Shown: positions 41,120 to 51,666 of the stretch, in pieces | Position numbering within the stretch: the stretch's first letter is position 1 | How the letters are laid out: each line of letters begins with the position of its first letter | Origin: Saccharomycopsis fibuligera x Saccharomycopsis cf. fibuligera | Taxonomy: Eukaryota > Ascomycota > Saccharomycetes > Ascoideales > Saccharomycopsidaceae | Length of the DNA stretch: 64,000 nt | Direction: 5' to 3' | Assembly (NCBI GenBank): GCA_001936135.1 | Contig: CP012814.1 | Coordinates: forward strand, 1,384,774-1,448,773 | Notes under the pieces: model-generated | Database searches by the model: none | Told to the model about the DNA's origin: nothing | What the model saw: the letters and a program-made list of their open reading frames with translations, nothing else | Translations under genes and position numbers: made by a program

Positions 41120-44100
41120 CTAGAAAATGTCACCAGTGTTAGCCAAATCATGTTCAGCTCTTTTCTTCCAATATTGACCATTATACTTCCAGTATGGATC
41201 ATTAGTGACAGGATGAACATTTTTTGAGAAAAATTTTGGTTGATATTTAATGCCTTTTTCCTCTCTTTCTTTTCTAGCAGCCCTTTGCTTTTCTTCCACT
41301 CTGTTCTTTTCATCTGCTGCTTCATCATATCTTCCATCTTCCATAGCTCTTTGGTCAGGCCTCAATCTAGTGTCCGTTGGTGCCAACCAATTTTTCAAAT
41401 GTGGTTGCAAAGCATTCAAAGAAATAGAAAATAATGTTAAGTTAAAAGGTCTTGGCGGTCTCGGATTAACTTGCCAAATCAAGAATTTCTCACTACTGCC
41501 AGAATCAAAGTTATCAATATTATCGTGTTTGCCAATCTTTTTGCAATAAATTTTGGAGTCCCAGTGGCCCTTTATCAAATAACAAGGTTCATCGTTTTTA
41601 TTGTAAACAGTACCTTTAACTTCATACGCGGAAGATGCTCTCCAACCTCTTGCCTTGAAGTTCAAAACCACATGATCGCCAGTAGTATGATTAGTAATAT
41701 TCATTTCACCATAGTTATCAACCACTGGATTACCAACAATAATACCAACAACCGAACTGGTAACTCTGTTCCATGTATAAATTTCTTCTTCACCAAGTTT
41801 GTTACCTGCTTTATCGTTAACAAAGTGATCTGGTCTCAAATGTAAGAACCATTTGCCCAATGGCTTGATATCAAAAGATCTACCATTAAATTTAGATTTT
41901 ACAGCACTTTCACCATAATAATCCCATCTTGGAGACTCTGCTAATGCGGCACTAATTGGAGGATGATGACTGACTTGTTCAACAAAAAATCTAAAGTTTT
42001 TATCTGGTCTAGCATATTCAAAAGTTTCACCCAACAAAGGATTAAATGGTTTAGCAACTCTATTGATGGTCGAGGCATATTCAGAAGCACCAAATGCTGC
42101 AACATAACACAATCTAAGGGTTGAATCTTCAATTGATGCAGCTTTATCCAATAATTCTGTGTATTCAACACCTTCAGCTACACGCTGCAAAAGAGAAGTA
42201 CATTCATTAAAGGAAACTGGTAATGTGATTTTTGTCATATCCTTACCAACCATAGATTTCAAAATACCCCAAAGTGAAATTTTTGGTCTATCATCCTCAT
42301 CCTTGGATAACTTAACTCTGATAGGATCCTCGTAGCCATTATAGGTCTTTTCCAATAATAAAAGCTCATTCTTTTTGCTCTGTACTGGATTCAACTCTAC
42401 TGGACTAGCTTTTGTGATACCGTTTTCTTGTTCAAAGGTTGGCTGTTTCGCAGCAAGCTGATGTTCGTTAGTAGTCCCCACAGCTGATTCAGCTAAAGTA
42501 GACTCGTCATTTCCCATTTCTGCACCATTTTGACCATCAACCGGGACTCTTTCATATGACCTGTCTTCATTCTGGGTTGGAATATTAGCAGCACCAGCAC
42601 CAGCAGTGTTGGCTGCACCGGTGACACCAATAGCATCAACGTCTTCCGAAGAAGCCCTGTTACTAAAATTAGAAGTGTCATTTTGCTCATAATCTTCGTC
42701 AAAGTCATCCACATCAAAGAATTCATCATCAGAATCAGAATCAGTATCTTTTTGTTCCACAAACTCCATTAGTTTTTGGTCTTCAACCGAGTCAGTCAAA
42801 AAGATATTCTTAGAACGTGGAGTAAAGCTGCTTGCTCCTCTAATGAGCTCCGGATCGTCAGCCATATTTTCCTTCTCATTTCCTCCAGGATAAATGGGTT
42901 TAGGAGCATCGAGTCCTGCACCAGCTCCAACAACGCCAGTAGCAGCATTATTTTTTGGCTTGTTGTATGTTTTATCTAAAGCGTCAACATCATTTGTGAA
43001 AGGTTGTGAATCAGCCTTTTCTTGCTCAGCATCATGTACAGCACCGCTGACAATTCTGCTCAAATCCAAATCATTATCAACGGAGGAAACATCACTGACA
43101 CCAGCATGTAAAAGCTTATCACGCAAAATCTTGCGCAAACGCTTGCGTTCATACTCATATTGCTCAATCTTTTTCACATTTTTGATATTCTCTTGTTCTA
43201 ATTCTCTTATAGAAGATTCCCATAACCCATTCACATGTAACTCATTATTCAACTTTTTAACGAGCTTAAAATTATTTCTGTGAATCAACGTCAAAATTTC
43301 TTTATAATCAGCAAGAGTTGAGTCCAAAGTTTGGGTTGCAGTTAAAACAATATTTTGTCTATCTTCTTCTGATGTGGTTTCTGGAGTAACAGAATTATTT
43401 ATGAAGGATGAGATTAACTCGTTTAACGAGTTTAACTGTACATATAACGTTTTTTGTAAAATAGTGATATCATTACCATAAGGACCAATAAATTTAGCAT
43501 TAGTAATGTCTGTATCAAAGATTGACACAGAGTCAGCAGAGATAGAGTCAAGATCATCATTAAATTGCAAAACTTCCAAGTTTCCAGATTCAGAACCATT
43601 ATCATCAATATCATCTTCAAGATCAAAATCAGAGTGGCCTCTACTGTATGCACTAGCAGCCGAATCATTTACAGGCGACAATAGTTTATCTTCTTTGATA
43701 TTTTTTAATACACCAGCAGTTCTTGTGCCTGAAGTTTGACTCAACTCAGACGCACTTCGATTGTGTCTTTTAATGCTGCCTAAACTAGAGGCATTAGAAG
43801 GATTTCTGACATGGCCCTTTTCAGCGCTATGAAGAGCTGAAAGGTGGTTCTCTGGGGCTTTGGTATACTCAAATGGGGTTTTGCTATTAATGCTGCTAGC
43901 GTAATTCTTTTTGTTGCCACTAGATGAGGATCTAGAAACACTTGAATATTCTGGTAAGGTTGCGGTTGAGCTATTCACGTTGGAAGTCAATATACCTGTT
44001 CCGCCTTGGTTATTCAAGCGTCTTTGTGCTTTTTCTCGGTCTTTGGCAAATTTTATAGCGTTTGAGATAGCCCAAACCCATCTATTCGTTTCTACTGAGT

Positions 44101-45139
44101 GATTCCCTTTCAAATGCCACTTTATATTTGCATTTTTGATACCCAATATTTCGAATTTCAATTTTTCACTGGAATCAAGATGCAATCTGCAATTTTTCAA
44201 GTTGATAGAACCTCTGCAATTCGAGTTGATATCATCTTGGTTTTTGTAGTAACTGAGAATACCTTGAGAGTCTAAAATGAACCATCTCAACTTATAACCA
44301 CTTGCAAAATTAGTCCATTTCTTTAAGTACCCTTTAAAGGTTGGAGCTTGTTCCATAACACCGTTCGAATTAATCAAAGTTGATTGCGTATTGGACACAG
44401 GATCTATAACTGACTGCTCCTTAGATGCCTTCTTGAGAATTTTTCTCAATTGTTCAGCTTGGCCTGAAGCTTTGAGCTTAGTTAAAATCTCAATCGGAAG
44501 TTTTCCACGTTTGTCTCTTTTGAATGGATCACCGCCATGGGCTAAGATCCACTGCACCATTTCAATATCTCTTTTCTTGATAAACTCATGCAACACAGTG
44601 TCGCCGCTGTCTGGATCTAGGCCATTTATGTCAAGCAATTCAAAGTTGCGTGGGTTAGAGTAAATGCTATTCAACACTTTAAAGTCGCGATTTGTAAACG
44701 CTCTTCTTAAGTCGTTAGAAACTTTTTCCACATATTTAATTCTATGCAATTGAACATAATTAAACAAGTTAGGATTGTTTTTTATTAAGTCAATTGGTTG
44801 CTGGTTATCATGATTCAAAATAGTGTCATTGATGAAAGGCTGATTGAGTAAAATTTCCACAATATCCCGTCTTTGCGACAAACAGGCAGCATGCAAAGGC
44901 GTGTTACCGTCATCATCCTGATAGTTGATCAATTGTCTGTAATCTTCGGATTTGATCAACTCCTCAAAAAGCTTGTAAGAGGACACTTGGATAGCAATGT
45001 GAAGAACCAACGATTTCAACTTAGCAATTCCGCCGGTATCAATTCCTAAATAGTTGTTGTACAAGGTATTGACCTTTTGTATATCGTTACTCTTCAATGC
45101 ATCCAAAAGTTTTAGCTTGAACAAAGGAGCATTAGCCAT
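41120..45139 (-). CDS. OSH2: oxysterol-binding protein homologue, Osh1/Osh2 type (ankyrin-PH-FFAT-ORD)
   Basis: 1,339 residues in one exon. Ankyrin repeats lie at about 50-230 (DDDGNTPLHAACLSQRRDI; DSGDTVLHEFIKKRDIE). A PH domain lies at about 265-365 (FKGYLKKWTNFASGYKLRWFIL). Disordered Ser-rich and acidic stretches and a helical segment at about 570-680 follow. An FFAT motif (EFFDVDDF, about 800) binds the ER protein Scs2/VAP. The oxysterol-binding domain (about 950-1330) holds the signature EQVSHHPPISA near residue 1057 and KPFNPLLGETFE. This is the order of Swh1/Osh1 and Osh2, which exchange sterol and phosphatidylinositol 4-phosphate at ER contact sites with nucleus-vacuole junction, Golgi or plasma membrane. 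Length is close to yeast Osh2 (1,283). Osh1 versus Osh2 cannot be separated here. Confidence 0.93.
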   Translation of the reverse strand: MANAPLFKLKLLDALKSNDIQKVNTLYNNYLGIDTGGIAKLKSLVLHIAIQVSSYKLFEELIKSEDYRQLINYQDDDGNTPLHAACLSQRRDIVEILLNQPFINDTILNHDNQQPIDLIKNNPNLFNYVQLHRIKYVEKVSNDLRRAFTNRDFKVLNSIYSNPRNFELLDINGLDPDSGDTVLHEFIKKRDIEMVQWILAHGGDPFKRDKRGKLPIEILTKLKASGQAEQLRKILKKASKEQSVIDPVSNTQSTLINSNGVMEQAPTFKGYLKKWTNFASGYKLRWFILDSQGILSYYKNQDDINSNCRGSINLKNCRLHLDSSEKLKFEILGIKNANIKWHLKGNHSVETNRWVWAISNAIKFAKDREKAQRRLNNQGGTGILTSNVNSSTATLPEYSSVSRSSSSGNKKNYASSINSKTPFEYTKAPENHLSALHSAEKGHVRNPSNASSLGSIKRHNRSASELSQTSGTRTAGVLKNIKEDKLLSPVNDSAASAYSRGHSDFDLEDDIDDNGSESGNLEVLQFNDDLDSISADSVSIFDTDITNAKFIGPYGNDITILQKTLYVQLNSLNELISSFINNSVTPETTSEEDRQNIVLTATQTLDSTLADYKEILTLIHRNNFKLVKKLNNELHVNGLWESSIRELEQENIKNVKKIEQYEYERKRLRKILRDKLLHAGVSDVSSVDNDLDLSRIVSGAVHDAEQEKADSQPFTNDVDALDKTYNKPKNNAATGVVGAGAGLDAPKPIYPGGNEKENMADDPELIRGASSFTPRSKNIFLTDSVEDQKLMEFVEQKDTDSDSDDEFFDVDDFDEDYEQNDTSNFSNRASSEDVDAIGVTGAANTAGAGAANIPTQNEDRSYERVPVDGQNGAEMGNDESTLAESAVGTTNEHQLAAKQPTFEQENGITKASPVELNPVQSKKNELLLLEKTYNGYEDPIRVKLSKDEDDRPKISLWGILKSMVGKDMTKITLPVSFNECTSLLQRVAEGVEYTELLDKAASIEDSTLRLCYVAAFGASEYASTINRVAKPFNPLLGETFEYARPDKNFRFFVEQVSHHPPISAALAESPRWDYYGESAVKSKFNGRSFDIKPLGKWFLHLRPDHFVNDKAGNKLGEEEIYTWNRVTSSVVGIIVGNPVVDNYGEMNITNHTTGDHVVLNFKARGWRASSAYEVKGTVYNKNDEPCYLIKGHWDSKIYCKKIGKHDNIDNFDSGSSEKFLIWQVNPRPPRPFNLTLFSISLNALQPHLKNWLAPTDTRLRPDQRAMEDGRYDEAADEKNRVEEKQRAARKEREEKGIKYQPKFFSKNVHPVTNDPYWKYNGQYWKKRAEHDLANTGDIF

Positions 45140-46033
45140 ATGTTCGGTAACGCCCGTAGAAGGCTTTGATTCAATTGGAGTTTCGACACTTCAGTTTTTT
45201 GTTAGTAAATTAGATTATGTTTCATGTGAAAAGCAGGTATCAGCCACCCAACCTGCCATAAAATGAGAACATATGAAATTGGAGCCCAGTCAAAAATAAT
45301 AAAAACGACATACTCATTCATTGCAGCAGATTTCAAACCCATTATGTGAAACTGTGCAGCTGGATACCAAGCTAATTGACAGTGACCAGCAATGGAGAAA
45401 GATCGATGTTTGTGATGTTGTCGAGTATCATCTAATCTAGTCTTGCTGTTCCTTCTGCCACTGGAGGGGGGGGGGTCTCCAGACCTGTTTAGGGCTTACA
45501 TCCAGTGTGGTCCGGGTAATACCCGAAGCCCACATCACAATAATGAACACAATTTCAGCTAAGTGTTGACAGAAGCGCCGAGCAAGCTTCCGGAATATGG
45601 AGGGTCACCGCTGGGTGTGCACACAAATGCTAAATGCACGCATAGTCGACATATTGCTGATTCCGCAGTTGGCCAACATTGTAATAGTGGTAGTTTAAAG
45701 AGATAAAAGAACATAAAACGTAATATTCGTTGGCCATGAAAAGACAAGTCAAAAAGAAAAGAAAAATAAGTAAACAAAGCAAAATCTAACTACTGTCCAA
45801 AAAATAAACAAACAAAAAAAAAAAAAAAAAGAAAAAAAGAAAAAAAGAAAAAACTATGGAACAGACAGACACACCCGCATGTGTGTCTAAATAAATAAAA
45901 AAAGTTATTGATGAGGTGGAAAGAACACAACTCATTAACAAAGAAATGATAATAACATGACTCAAAAAAAAAAAAAAAAAAAAAAAAAGACGAAGTCTCT
46001 GAAATCTGGACAAGTGATCTCGAGGTCTAAGGC
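45140..46033. other. intergenic region between the Osh gene and the first glucoamylase gene
   Basis: About 890 bp. It holds the Osh promoter, a G-rich run near 45466-45476, and A-rich homopolymer blocks (A17 at 45814-45830; A25 at 45964-45988) in the 3' flank of the glucoamylase gene. No ORF is supported; frames in the A-rich blocks are low complexity. Confidence 0.5.
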
Positions 46034-47605
46034 TCAGGATAAGCTCTGAAAGCCAATCTTTTCAGCCAACGTTCTTTCTCTGATTGCTCCCCAAACACTA
46101 GAGTAACTCCACGTTAAATTTGCTGCACCTTCTGAGAAGCCCGTATTTCTATTAAATTGCTCACTTAATTCTCCGTTATCAGTGATGTGTGATAAAACAA
46201 TACGTAAGAAAGAATCACCAAAGCTAAACAATTTTTGAGAAATCGTATTATGCAACTCAGAATTAAAAGGAACGACAATAAACGACTTGCTCAAGTAATC
46301 TTTCTCCACCAATCCCAAGTCAAATATAAACTCATTATAAAAGTTGTATGTTTCTTTGAAAATTACCAAATCAAGTTGCGAGCTATACAACTTATAGATT
46401 TTTTTATAAAAAAACAAACTGGCATAAGCGTTTGATAAGAACCAAGGGTTACCCAAAGACGTACCAACTCCATCATAAACATCATTTGGATATCTTCCTA
46501 AACTTATTCCTGGTAAATCTTTGCCATGATTTATTGGATATCTTTGCTTTTGGTCCTTGATAAAACCATACAATGAGTTCAACACATATGAGTCATCGAC
46601 ATCATAAGGCATCTCGAATCCTTCATTGTTATCAATGTCGTTAGAATGTCCATGAGTTATTAATGATCCAATAATGGTGGCAATGTCTAATCCATACTTG
46701 TGGTTTGATTGAGGACTTTCGTAGATTCTATGCAAACCATCGTCAATATAATGAGCTTCAAAATCTATAAAATGCTGGATTTTAACTGCAGCTTTGCGCA
46801 AAGCTTTGGCATATATATGATCTTGAAAGAACTTGGCAGCTATAACACCCTTCTTCAACGCTTTCAATTGGACCAAAGATGTAAAAAAATGATATCCCTT
46901 ATTTTCTTCCCATAAATCGAAACCGATTTTATTCCAGTTGTTTACAATATAATTCAAATCTGGCTTAACAATGTCGTAGTAGATGTCAGCAGCTGTTTCA
47001 AAATGAGTATTTTCAAGGCCTCCGAGCAATAAAAGACTATTGTTGTACTTTTTAACCAAATTCAAATAGTTCATTATGGTAATGGATCTCAAAGCAGGCC
47101 CATCATTTTGTGGTCTCCCCCAGTTATCAGTGAAAGCAGTGTTGTCAACATGAAATTTGGGTTCACCCAAACCGTTATTATCAAAGTCACCGCTAGGATT
47201 AGGAACTCGTTGCAAAATATAATTGTTATTAATGTAATGCTCAACTGTTTGCGCAATAGTGGCGTTTTTATAACCCACATCATTCAAATAGGTCACGAGA
47301 GAGTTAATTGTGAGCGCCGAGTCTCTGATCCACTGATAGTAATAATCGGGTTTATGGTTTGATGGGGAAGCAACTACCACACCTTCCTGCAAATGTGAAT
47401 TGAATGGTGAGCCACCCACGTTTTGCAAAATATGGAATAAAGAAAGATCAGGCTGTGCTTTTAACCATGAATTGAAGTCATCTCGATTAATGATATGTGA
47501 GAGTGATGGTGAAAAACTTTTACCGTGGTCCTCAATATTGAATACCACTTGTGGCGGTATTAAAGTCGATGAGACAAGCGCAAACCAGACAAATAAAAGC
47601 AACAT
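46034..47605 (-). CDS. glucoamylase (GH15, glucan 1,4-alpha-glucosidase), copy 1
   Basis: 523 residues with an N-terminal signal peptide (about 1-17, LLLFVWFALVSST). The GH15 (alpha/alpha)6-barrel is complete: VVASPSNHKPDYYYQWIRDSA (about 75-97), NNGLGEPKFHVDNTAF and GRPQNDGPALR, then the general acid in FDLWEEN (E233). The general base E482 lies in LSEQF, followed by NLTWSYSSVW. These correspond to the WEE and SEQ/LTWSY motifs of Aspergillus glucoamylase. The enzyme releases glucose from non-reducing ends of starch or glycogen. No starch-binding module is present. A TATTTAAA word lies about 90-100 bp upstream. It is tandem with a second GH15 gene in the same orientation. Confidence 0.93.
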   Translation of the reverse strand: MLLLFVWFALVSSTLIPPQVVFNIEDHGKSFSPSLSHIINRDDFNSWLKAQPDLSLFHILQNVGGSPFNSHLQEGVVVASPSNHKPDYYYQWIRDSALTINSLVTYLNDVGYKNATIAQTVEHYINNNYILQRVPNPSGDFDNNGLGEPKFHVDNTAFTDNWGRPQNDGPALRSITIMNYLNLVKKYNNSLLLLGGLENTHFETAADIYYDIVKPDLNYIVNNWNKIGFDLWEENKGYHFFTSLVQLKALKKGVIAAKFFQDHIYAKALRKAAVKIQHFIDFEAHYIDDGLHRIYESPQSNHKYGLDIATIIGSLITHGHSNDIDNNEGFEMPYDVDDSYVLNSLYGFIKDQKQRYPINHGKDLPGISLGRYPNDVYDGVGTSLGNPWFLSNAYASLFFYKKIYKLYSSQLDLVIFKETYNFYNEFIFDLGLVEKDYLSKSFIVVPFNSELHNTISQKLFSFGDSFLRIVLSHITDNGELSEQFNRNTGFSEGAANLTWSYSSVWGAIRERTLAEKIGFQSLS

Positions 47606-48301
47606 GATAACACTAACTGCTTCTTGTTCAGCTTATAGCAAATGTCTCTGGTAACCACCTTCTAAGTGAGGCTAGGAATCTTGGAAGAGATGTCCTGGCT
47701 CCTTTAAATAAGAGGACAAAACCGAAGATACAGAAGCAGCCGATGTGCAAGTCATAATTGCAGATGATTGTCTTTTTTTTCCCAAGTTCATCGCACAAAC
47801 GCCTTGCATGTGCACAAACGCCGTTACGTCATTGTTAGAAAAAGACACAGCAGACACATGGGAAGATAGAAATAATAAAAAGCGTTTGCACTGTTAAAGA
47901 ACCCTCTTAATTTGGCCCGCTATGATGGGAAAATAAATAACCCGGAAAGTATTGGGGTACTAAAATAACACCATAGAATAGTGTAGTGGAACTGATTGGT
48001 AGATCTATGAAACTGAATAGAAAAAAGCGACCACTCTTGGTTAAATAGACAGGTTTAAAAAAGTGTTGTGGTAAGATAATAATATATCTCATAGACGGGA
48101 AGACAACGATCTCCACTTACAGTTGAGATCCTATGCAGTGAGAATACGGGCAAATGAAAGAGAGTCGGATAAATCGAAGGTATACTTATGTTACAGATAA
48201 TAACATACAATTATATAGAAAGAAATCAAAAGAAGGTTACGGTTTCTAGAAGTAGGTTAAGAGAATTTGGTGTATTGGTTCCAGACTTTAAGTTATAGAA
48301 G
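47606..48301 (-). promoter_or_regulatory. spacer between the two glucoamylase genes
   Basis: 696 bp containing the promoter of copy 1 and the 3' flank of copy 2. No ORF is supported; minus-strand frames of 61-69 codons show no family resemblance. Confidence 0.4.
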
Positions 48302-49981
48302 TCAAAGAAAGAGGGAAGTTTTTGGTGAATGACTACCTAGATATTGGCCGTTCAATGATTTAACCTTGTCTCGAAGTCTTATGGCCTCTAAAAGAGAGCC
48401 ACTGCTCCAAGTCAAAGAATATGCTCCTGTTGGGTTACCACTTACTCTTTCAATTTGCTCTGTCATAGAACCATTTTCGACGATATGATCCAAAATAACC
48501 TGTAGAAATGAGTCTCCAAATCTGATTAAAGAGGAAATAGTTTTTTTAAAGCTGTCGGTACCATATTTCAATGACACATTTCTATTTAATCTGTAAGATG
48601 AATCAATGCTCGACAACTCAATAATATATTTATCAAACAATTCATAGTTAATTTCATCAATGACAATATCTTTAGACTCAGATTGTGCTTTGTAAGCAAG
48701 ATTATAAGGCACCTGAGCAGCATAGGCAGTAGATAAGAACCAGGGGTTACCTAGGGAGGCACCAAAACCATCATAGGTATCTTCAGGATATCGGCCAACA
48801 GCTGCGCCAGAAGCGTACTTGCTATTAAAGGTATACCTTTTCTTGTTGTCCTCCAACAACAAATAAAAAGATTGTAAGACGTATTTATTATCGACACCAA
48901 ACGGAGTTTCACTATTTTCATTTATATCATGCGTCAAGAGACTGCCAATGAAAGTAGCAGAATCTAAGCCTTTCCTTGAACCTTGTTTCAATAATTCTGG
49001 GGTCTCAACAATATGGTTTTTATTGCTATCAATATATCCACTTTCGTTGTTACCCATAAATGTTGCAATAGACTCTGCAGTCGATAGAATGGTGTTCGAG
49101 AATTCTATGTCTCCATAAGTATAAGCAGTATCAGCACCATACCTAACAGCCTTTTGCTGTACCAAGTTGGTAAAGAAATGGCTGCCCTGATTTTCTTCCC
49201 AAAGATCAAATCCGGTTGAGTTCCAGTAACTAACAACAAACTCCAAATCTGGCTTGACAATCTTGACATAGACTTCTTTTGGAGATATGACACACAGATT
49301 AATTAAAGAAACTAATTTTCCTTTATTTAACAATTCGACATCGCTCAAGTATCTGCAAATTACATAAGCTCTCAAAGCCGGACCATCATTTTGTGGTCTT
49401 CCCCAATTTCCAGTGTACTCCGAGCCATCTGTATTGAATTTTGGCTCACCCAAACCATCATGATTTTTGTTGTTGAAGCTGCCACTTGAATTGCTAGTTC
49501 TTTGAAGAAGATAGCTTTTGCTTATATAGTGCTCAACCACCTCAGCTAGAGTGATATCAAAACCATTATCTTCAATCTCAGCAATGACACTTAAAAAGGT
49601 GATAGCTGAATCTCTAGTCCACTGATAGTAGTAATCAGGTTGAATAGTAGAAGGTGAAGCAATCACGGTTCCAGCGGGTGCATTGATGAAGTGGTTATTT
49701 GGATAGGCAATGTTTTGCAAAAGGTAGTAAAGGGAAACATGCTTTTGGTGTTTAAGAAAAGTATCTAAGTCGGTAGATCTATCAACTTGATAGTCTGGAT
49801 AAGCTTTGAAAGAGGGATAATCCTTTTTATTAAGATGGGGAAAACTGTGCACAGCAGCAGCAGAAATACAAAACAAAACTGAAATTTCTATAATGGCTGC
49901 GGTGAAACATAGGGAATAGAAAGGAACACTAAGAGCTATAAGTAAAAGCAAGATAGTTTTAGGTTGACTTGAAGACGACAT
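48302..49981 (-). CDS. glucoamylase (GH15), copy 2
   Basis: 559 residues. The N-terminus has two hydrophobic stretches (about 8-30 and 31-46), a signal peptide or signal anchor. The catalytic domain parallels copy 1: VIASPSTIQPDYYYQWTRDSA, GLGEPKFNTDGSEYTGNWGRPQNDGPALR, general acid E262 in FDLWEEN, and general base E508 in MTEQI. The conserved LTWSY is LTWSSGS here, so the aromatic residue after the motif is replaced. Sequence similarity and same orientation show tandem duplication, with substantial divergence since. It is probably active, but the altered motif suggests changed substrate handling. A single CTG codon lies in a variable loop (reverse of 49295-49297). Confidence 0.9.
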   Translation of the reverse strand: MSSSSQPKTILLLLIALSVPFYSLCFTAAIIEISVLFCISAAAVHSFPHLNKKDYPSFKAYPDYQVDRSTDLDTFLKHQKHVSLYYLLQNIAYPNNHFINAPAGTVIASPSTIQPDYYYQWTRDSAITFLSVIAEIEDNGFDITLAEVVEHYISKSYLLQRTSNSSGSFNNKNHDGLGEPKFNTDGSEYTGNWGRPQNDGPALRAYVICRYLSDVELLNKGKLVSLINLCVISPKEVYVKIVKPDLEFVVSYWNSTGFDLWEENQGSHFFTNLVQQKAVRYGADTAYTYGDIEFSNTILSTAESIATFMGNNESGYIDSNKNHIVETPELLKQGSRKGLDSATFIGSLLTHDINENSETPFGVDNKYVLQSFYLLLEDNKKRYTFNSKYASGAAVGRYPEDTYDGFGASLGNPWFLSTAYAAQVPYNLAYKAQSESKDIVIDEINYELFDKYIIELSSIDSSYRLNRNVSLKYGTDSFKKTISSLIRFGDSFLQVILDHIVENGSMTEQIERVSGNPTGAYSLTWSSGSLLEAIRLRDKVKSLNGQYLGSHSPKTSLFL

Positions 49982-51034
49982 TAGGAGTATTCAAAACATA
50001 TTGTTTGGAATTACTCAGTATAAATTGCCGACAGAAAAACTGACAGTGAAGATGTATTTGGTTTTCCACTTAGCGTCGTTTGCTCTATTGTAAACCTCTG
50101 ACCATTTTAATGCAATATCTCTTCTGCTTAACGCACCCCAGTTCATGCGTACAGCCGCAGGCTGCTGACGCATGCGCGCTCAGATTATCTTTATGTTGGA
50201 AATTTCACAAAAACAGATAACTATAGTTATAATTATTTCCAAGGAAATAGAAAACTGCTTTGTAATATAACTCTACGTCCGGCACACAGATGTATCAGAA
50301 ATAATTATCCTCTCGCTATATACTTAATAGTTTTTTACTTAATCAGTCACCATTGATAACAAATACTCAATTTCTATGTAGAAATTTTGGACTTACAATG
50401 CTCAATAAATGAAATCGTTGAACATTCAAACAGAAAAAATAAATTTTTTTTTCAAAAAACGGCCCCATCATATGCTACGCGGCATCTGCGAATTTTTCAA
50501 ACAACCCACTACTGCTTGCAAATACTCTTGCTTCATAGATATCCGTGTAACATAAGTCCACGTTTAGTCCACCCGATCCTCTTTCCTTTATCATATTGGT
50601 TTCTTGGTTAGTAAATACTGTTTAGCACAATATCTTTTAATCTCCCAACCAGCCTTACTACAATCCTGTTAATGATAATAGGCTTCACACCGGTGTGCAC
50701 CTAACTATGCGAACCGCTGGGGTGCTGGTGCCCTTTTTGAGAAGAATTACTTCGGCGCATCCATTTCCGGGGTAGAGGTGTTAGGTTATGTTTCTCGCCA
50801 CAGAGGCTGGTATGGGACAGTGGTGGGGGGTAGGGCCAAACGGTAGTGATTCCGGCCATAGGTGCCCGGTTTGTTCAAGACGGGTATGTGCGGAATTATA
50901 CAGTGCTGGTTGCGGGTACGGTGCCAGGTGCGGTAGCCTGTCCAAGCTGCTTGCGAGTTGGAAGGGCTGTTGCCGGTGGCTGATGACAGAACTTTAACCC
51001 CAATGATTGCAGGACGTTCCAGCTCAGTGGAGGG
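49982..51034. other. gene-free block with GC-rich island
   Basis: Nothing coding is supported. The first 650 bp are AT-rich, including the promoter of glucoamylase copy 2. From about 50690 to 51030 the DNA becomes markedly GC-richer than the surroundings, beginning at a perfect 12-bp palindrome CACACCGGTGTG (50686-50697). Frames of 69-90 codons on both strands carry no recognisable domain. Confidence 0.5.
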
Positions 51035-51130
51035 GCGTCTCATAGTATGTGCGTCTCATAGTATGCGCGTCTCACAGTATGTGAGTCTCATAGTATGTGC
51101 GTCTAACAGCATGTGCGTCTCACAGTATGT
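51035..51130. repeat. minisatellite, six 16-bp units
   Basis: Six head-to-tail units at exact 16-bp spacing, starting at 51035, 51051, 51067, 51083, 51099 and 51115. The consensus is GCGTCTCATAGTATGT, with substitutions but no length changes. It lies about 540 bp upstream of the recombinase-helicase gene. Confidence 0.95.
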
Positions 51131-51666
51131 ACAGGAAAGTCTGCTGGCATGCATGAAAATAAGTGAACTCAGAGCGACTCTACTCCCACTTATTTCTCTC
51201 ACAGTGGGCCAAAATAAGCGTTGCAGATAGAAGTGAATATAGGACTTTTTAAAATCTCTGGGGGCTTTGGCCCCAACCGTATTTTCTCTTACATTTCGCC
51301 AAACCAAAATTTCCTCATTTTCTGCGTTGTGTACTAGTCACGCTGAACCACACTGTTTCTTGTAGCTGAGCCGCAGTATCCGCTCCTGGTTCACCATGGT
51401 CTGCCAACGTATGATCTTTTCCCACATACCTTCTCGGCTTACTCGCATCTTTTGTAAATTTTCTGATATTTTCCTTTCCTTTCCTTTTGTTATCTAGAAA
51501 TCCATAATAATTTTAATGGTGTAAACTTGTTTTAATTTTTAATTTCTAAGTATCCTGTCCGAACTTTTTAGTTTTTAACCTTATTCATTCTTTTACCTCG
51601 ATACATAAGCTTATTCATGATGGCAATTACGAGTACACTAAAAAGAAATACACTAATAATGGGTGG
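51131..51666 (+). promoter_or_regulatory. upstream region of the recombinase-helicase gene
   Basis: About 540 bp between the minisatellite and the ATG. It becomes AT-rich toward the start and ends with ATGGGTGG (51659-51666) abutting the ATG. No gene is supported. Confidence 0.4.
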
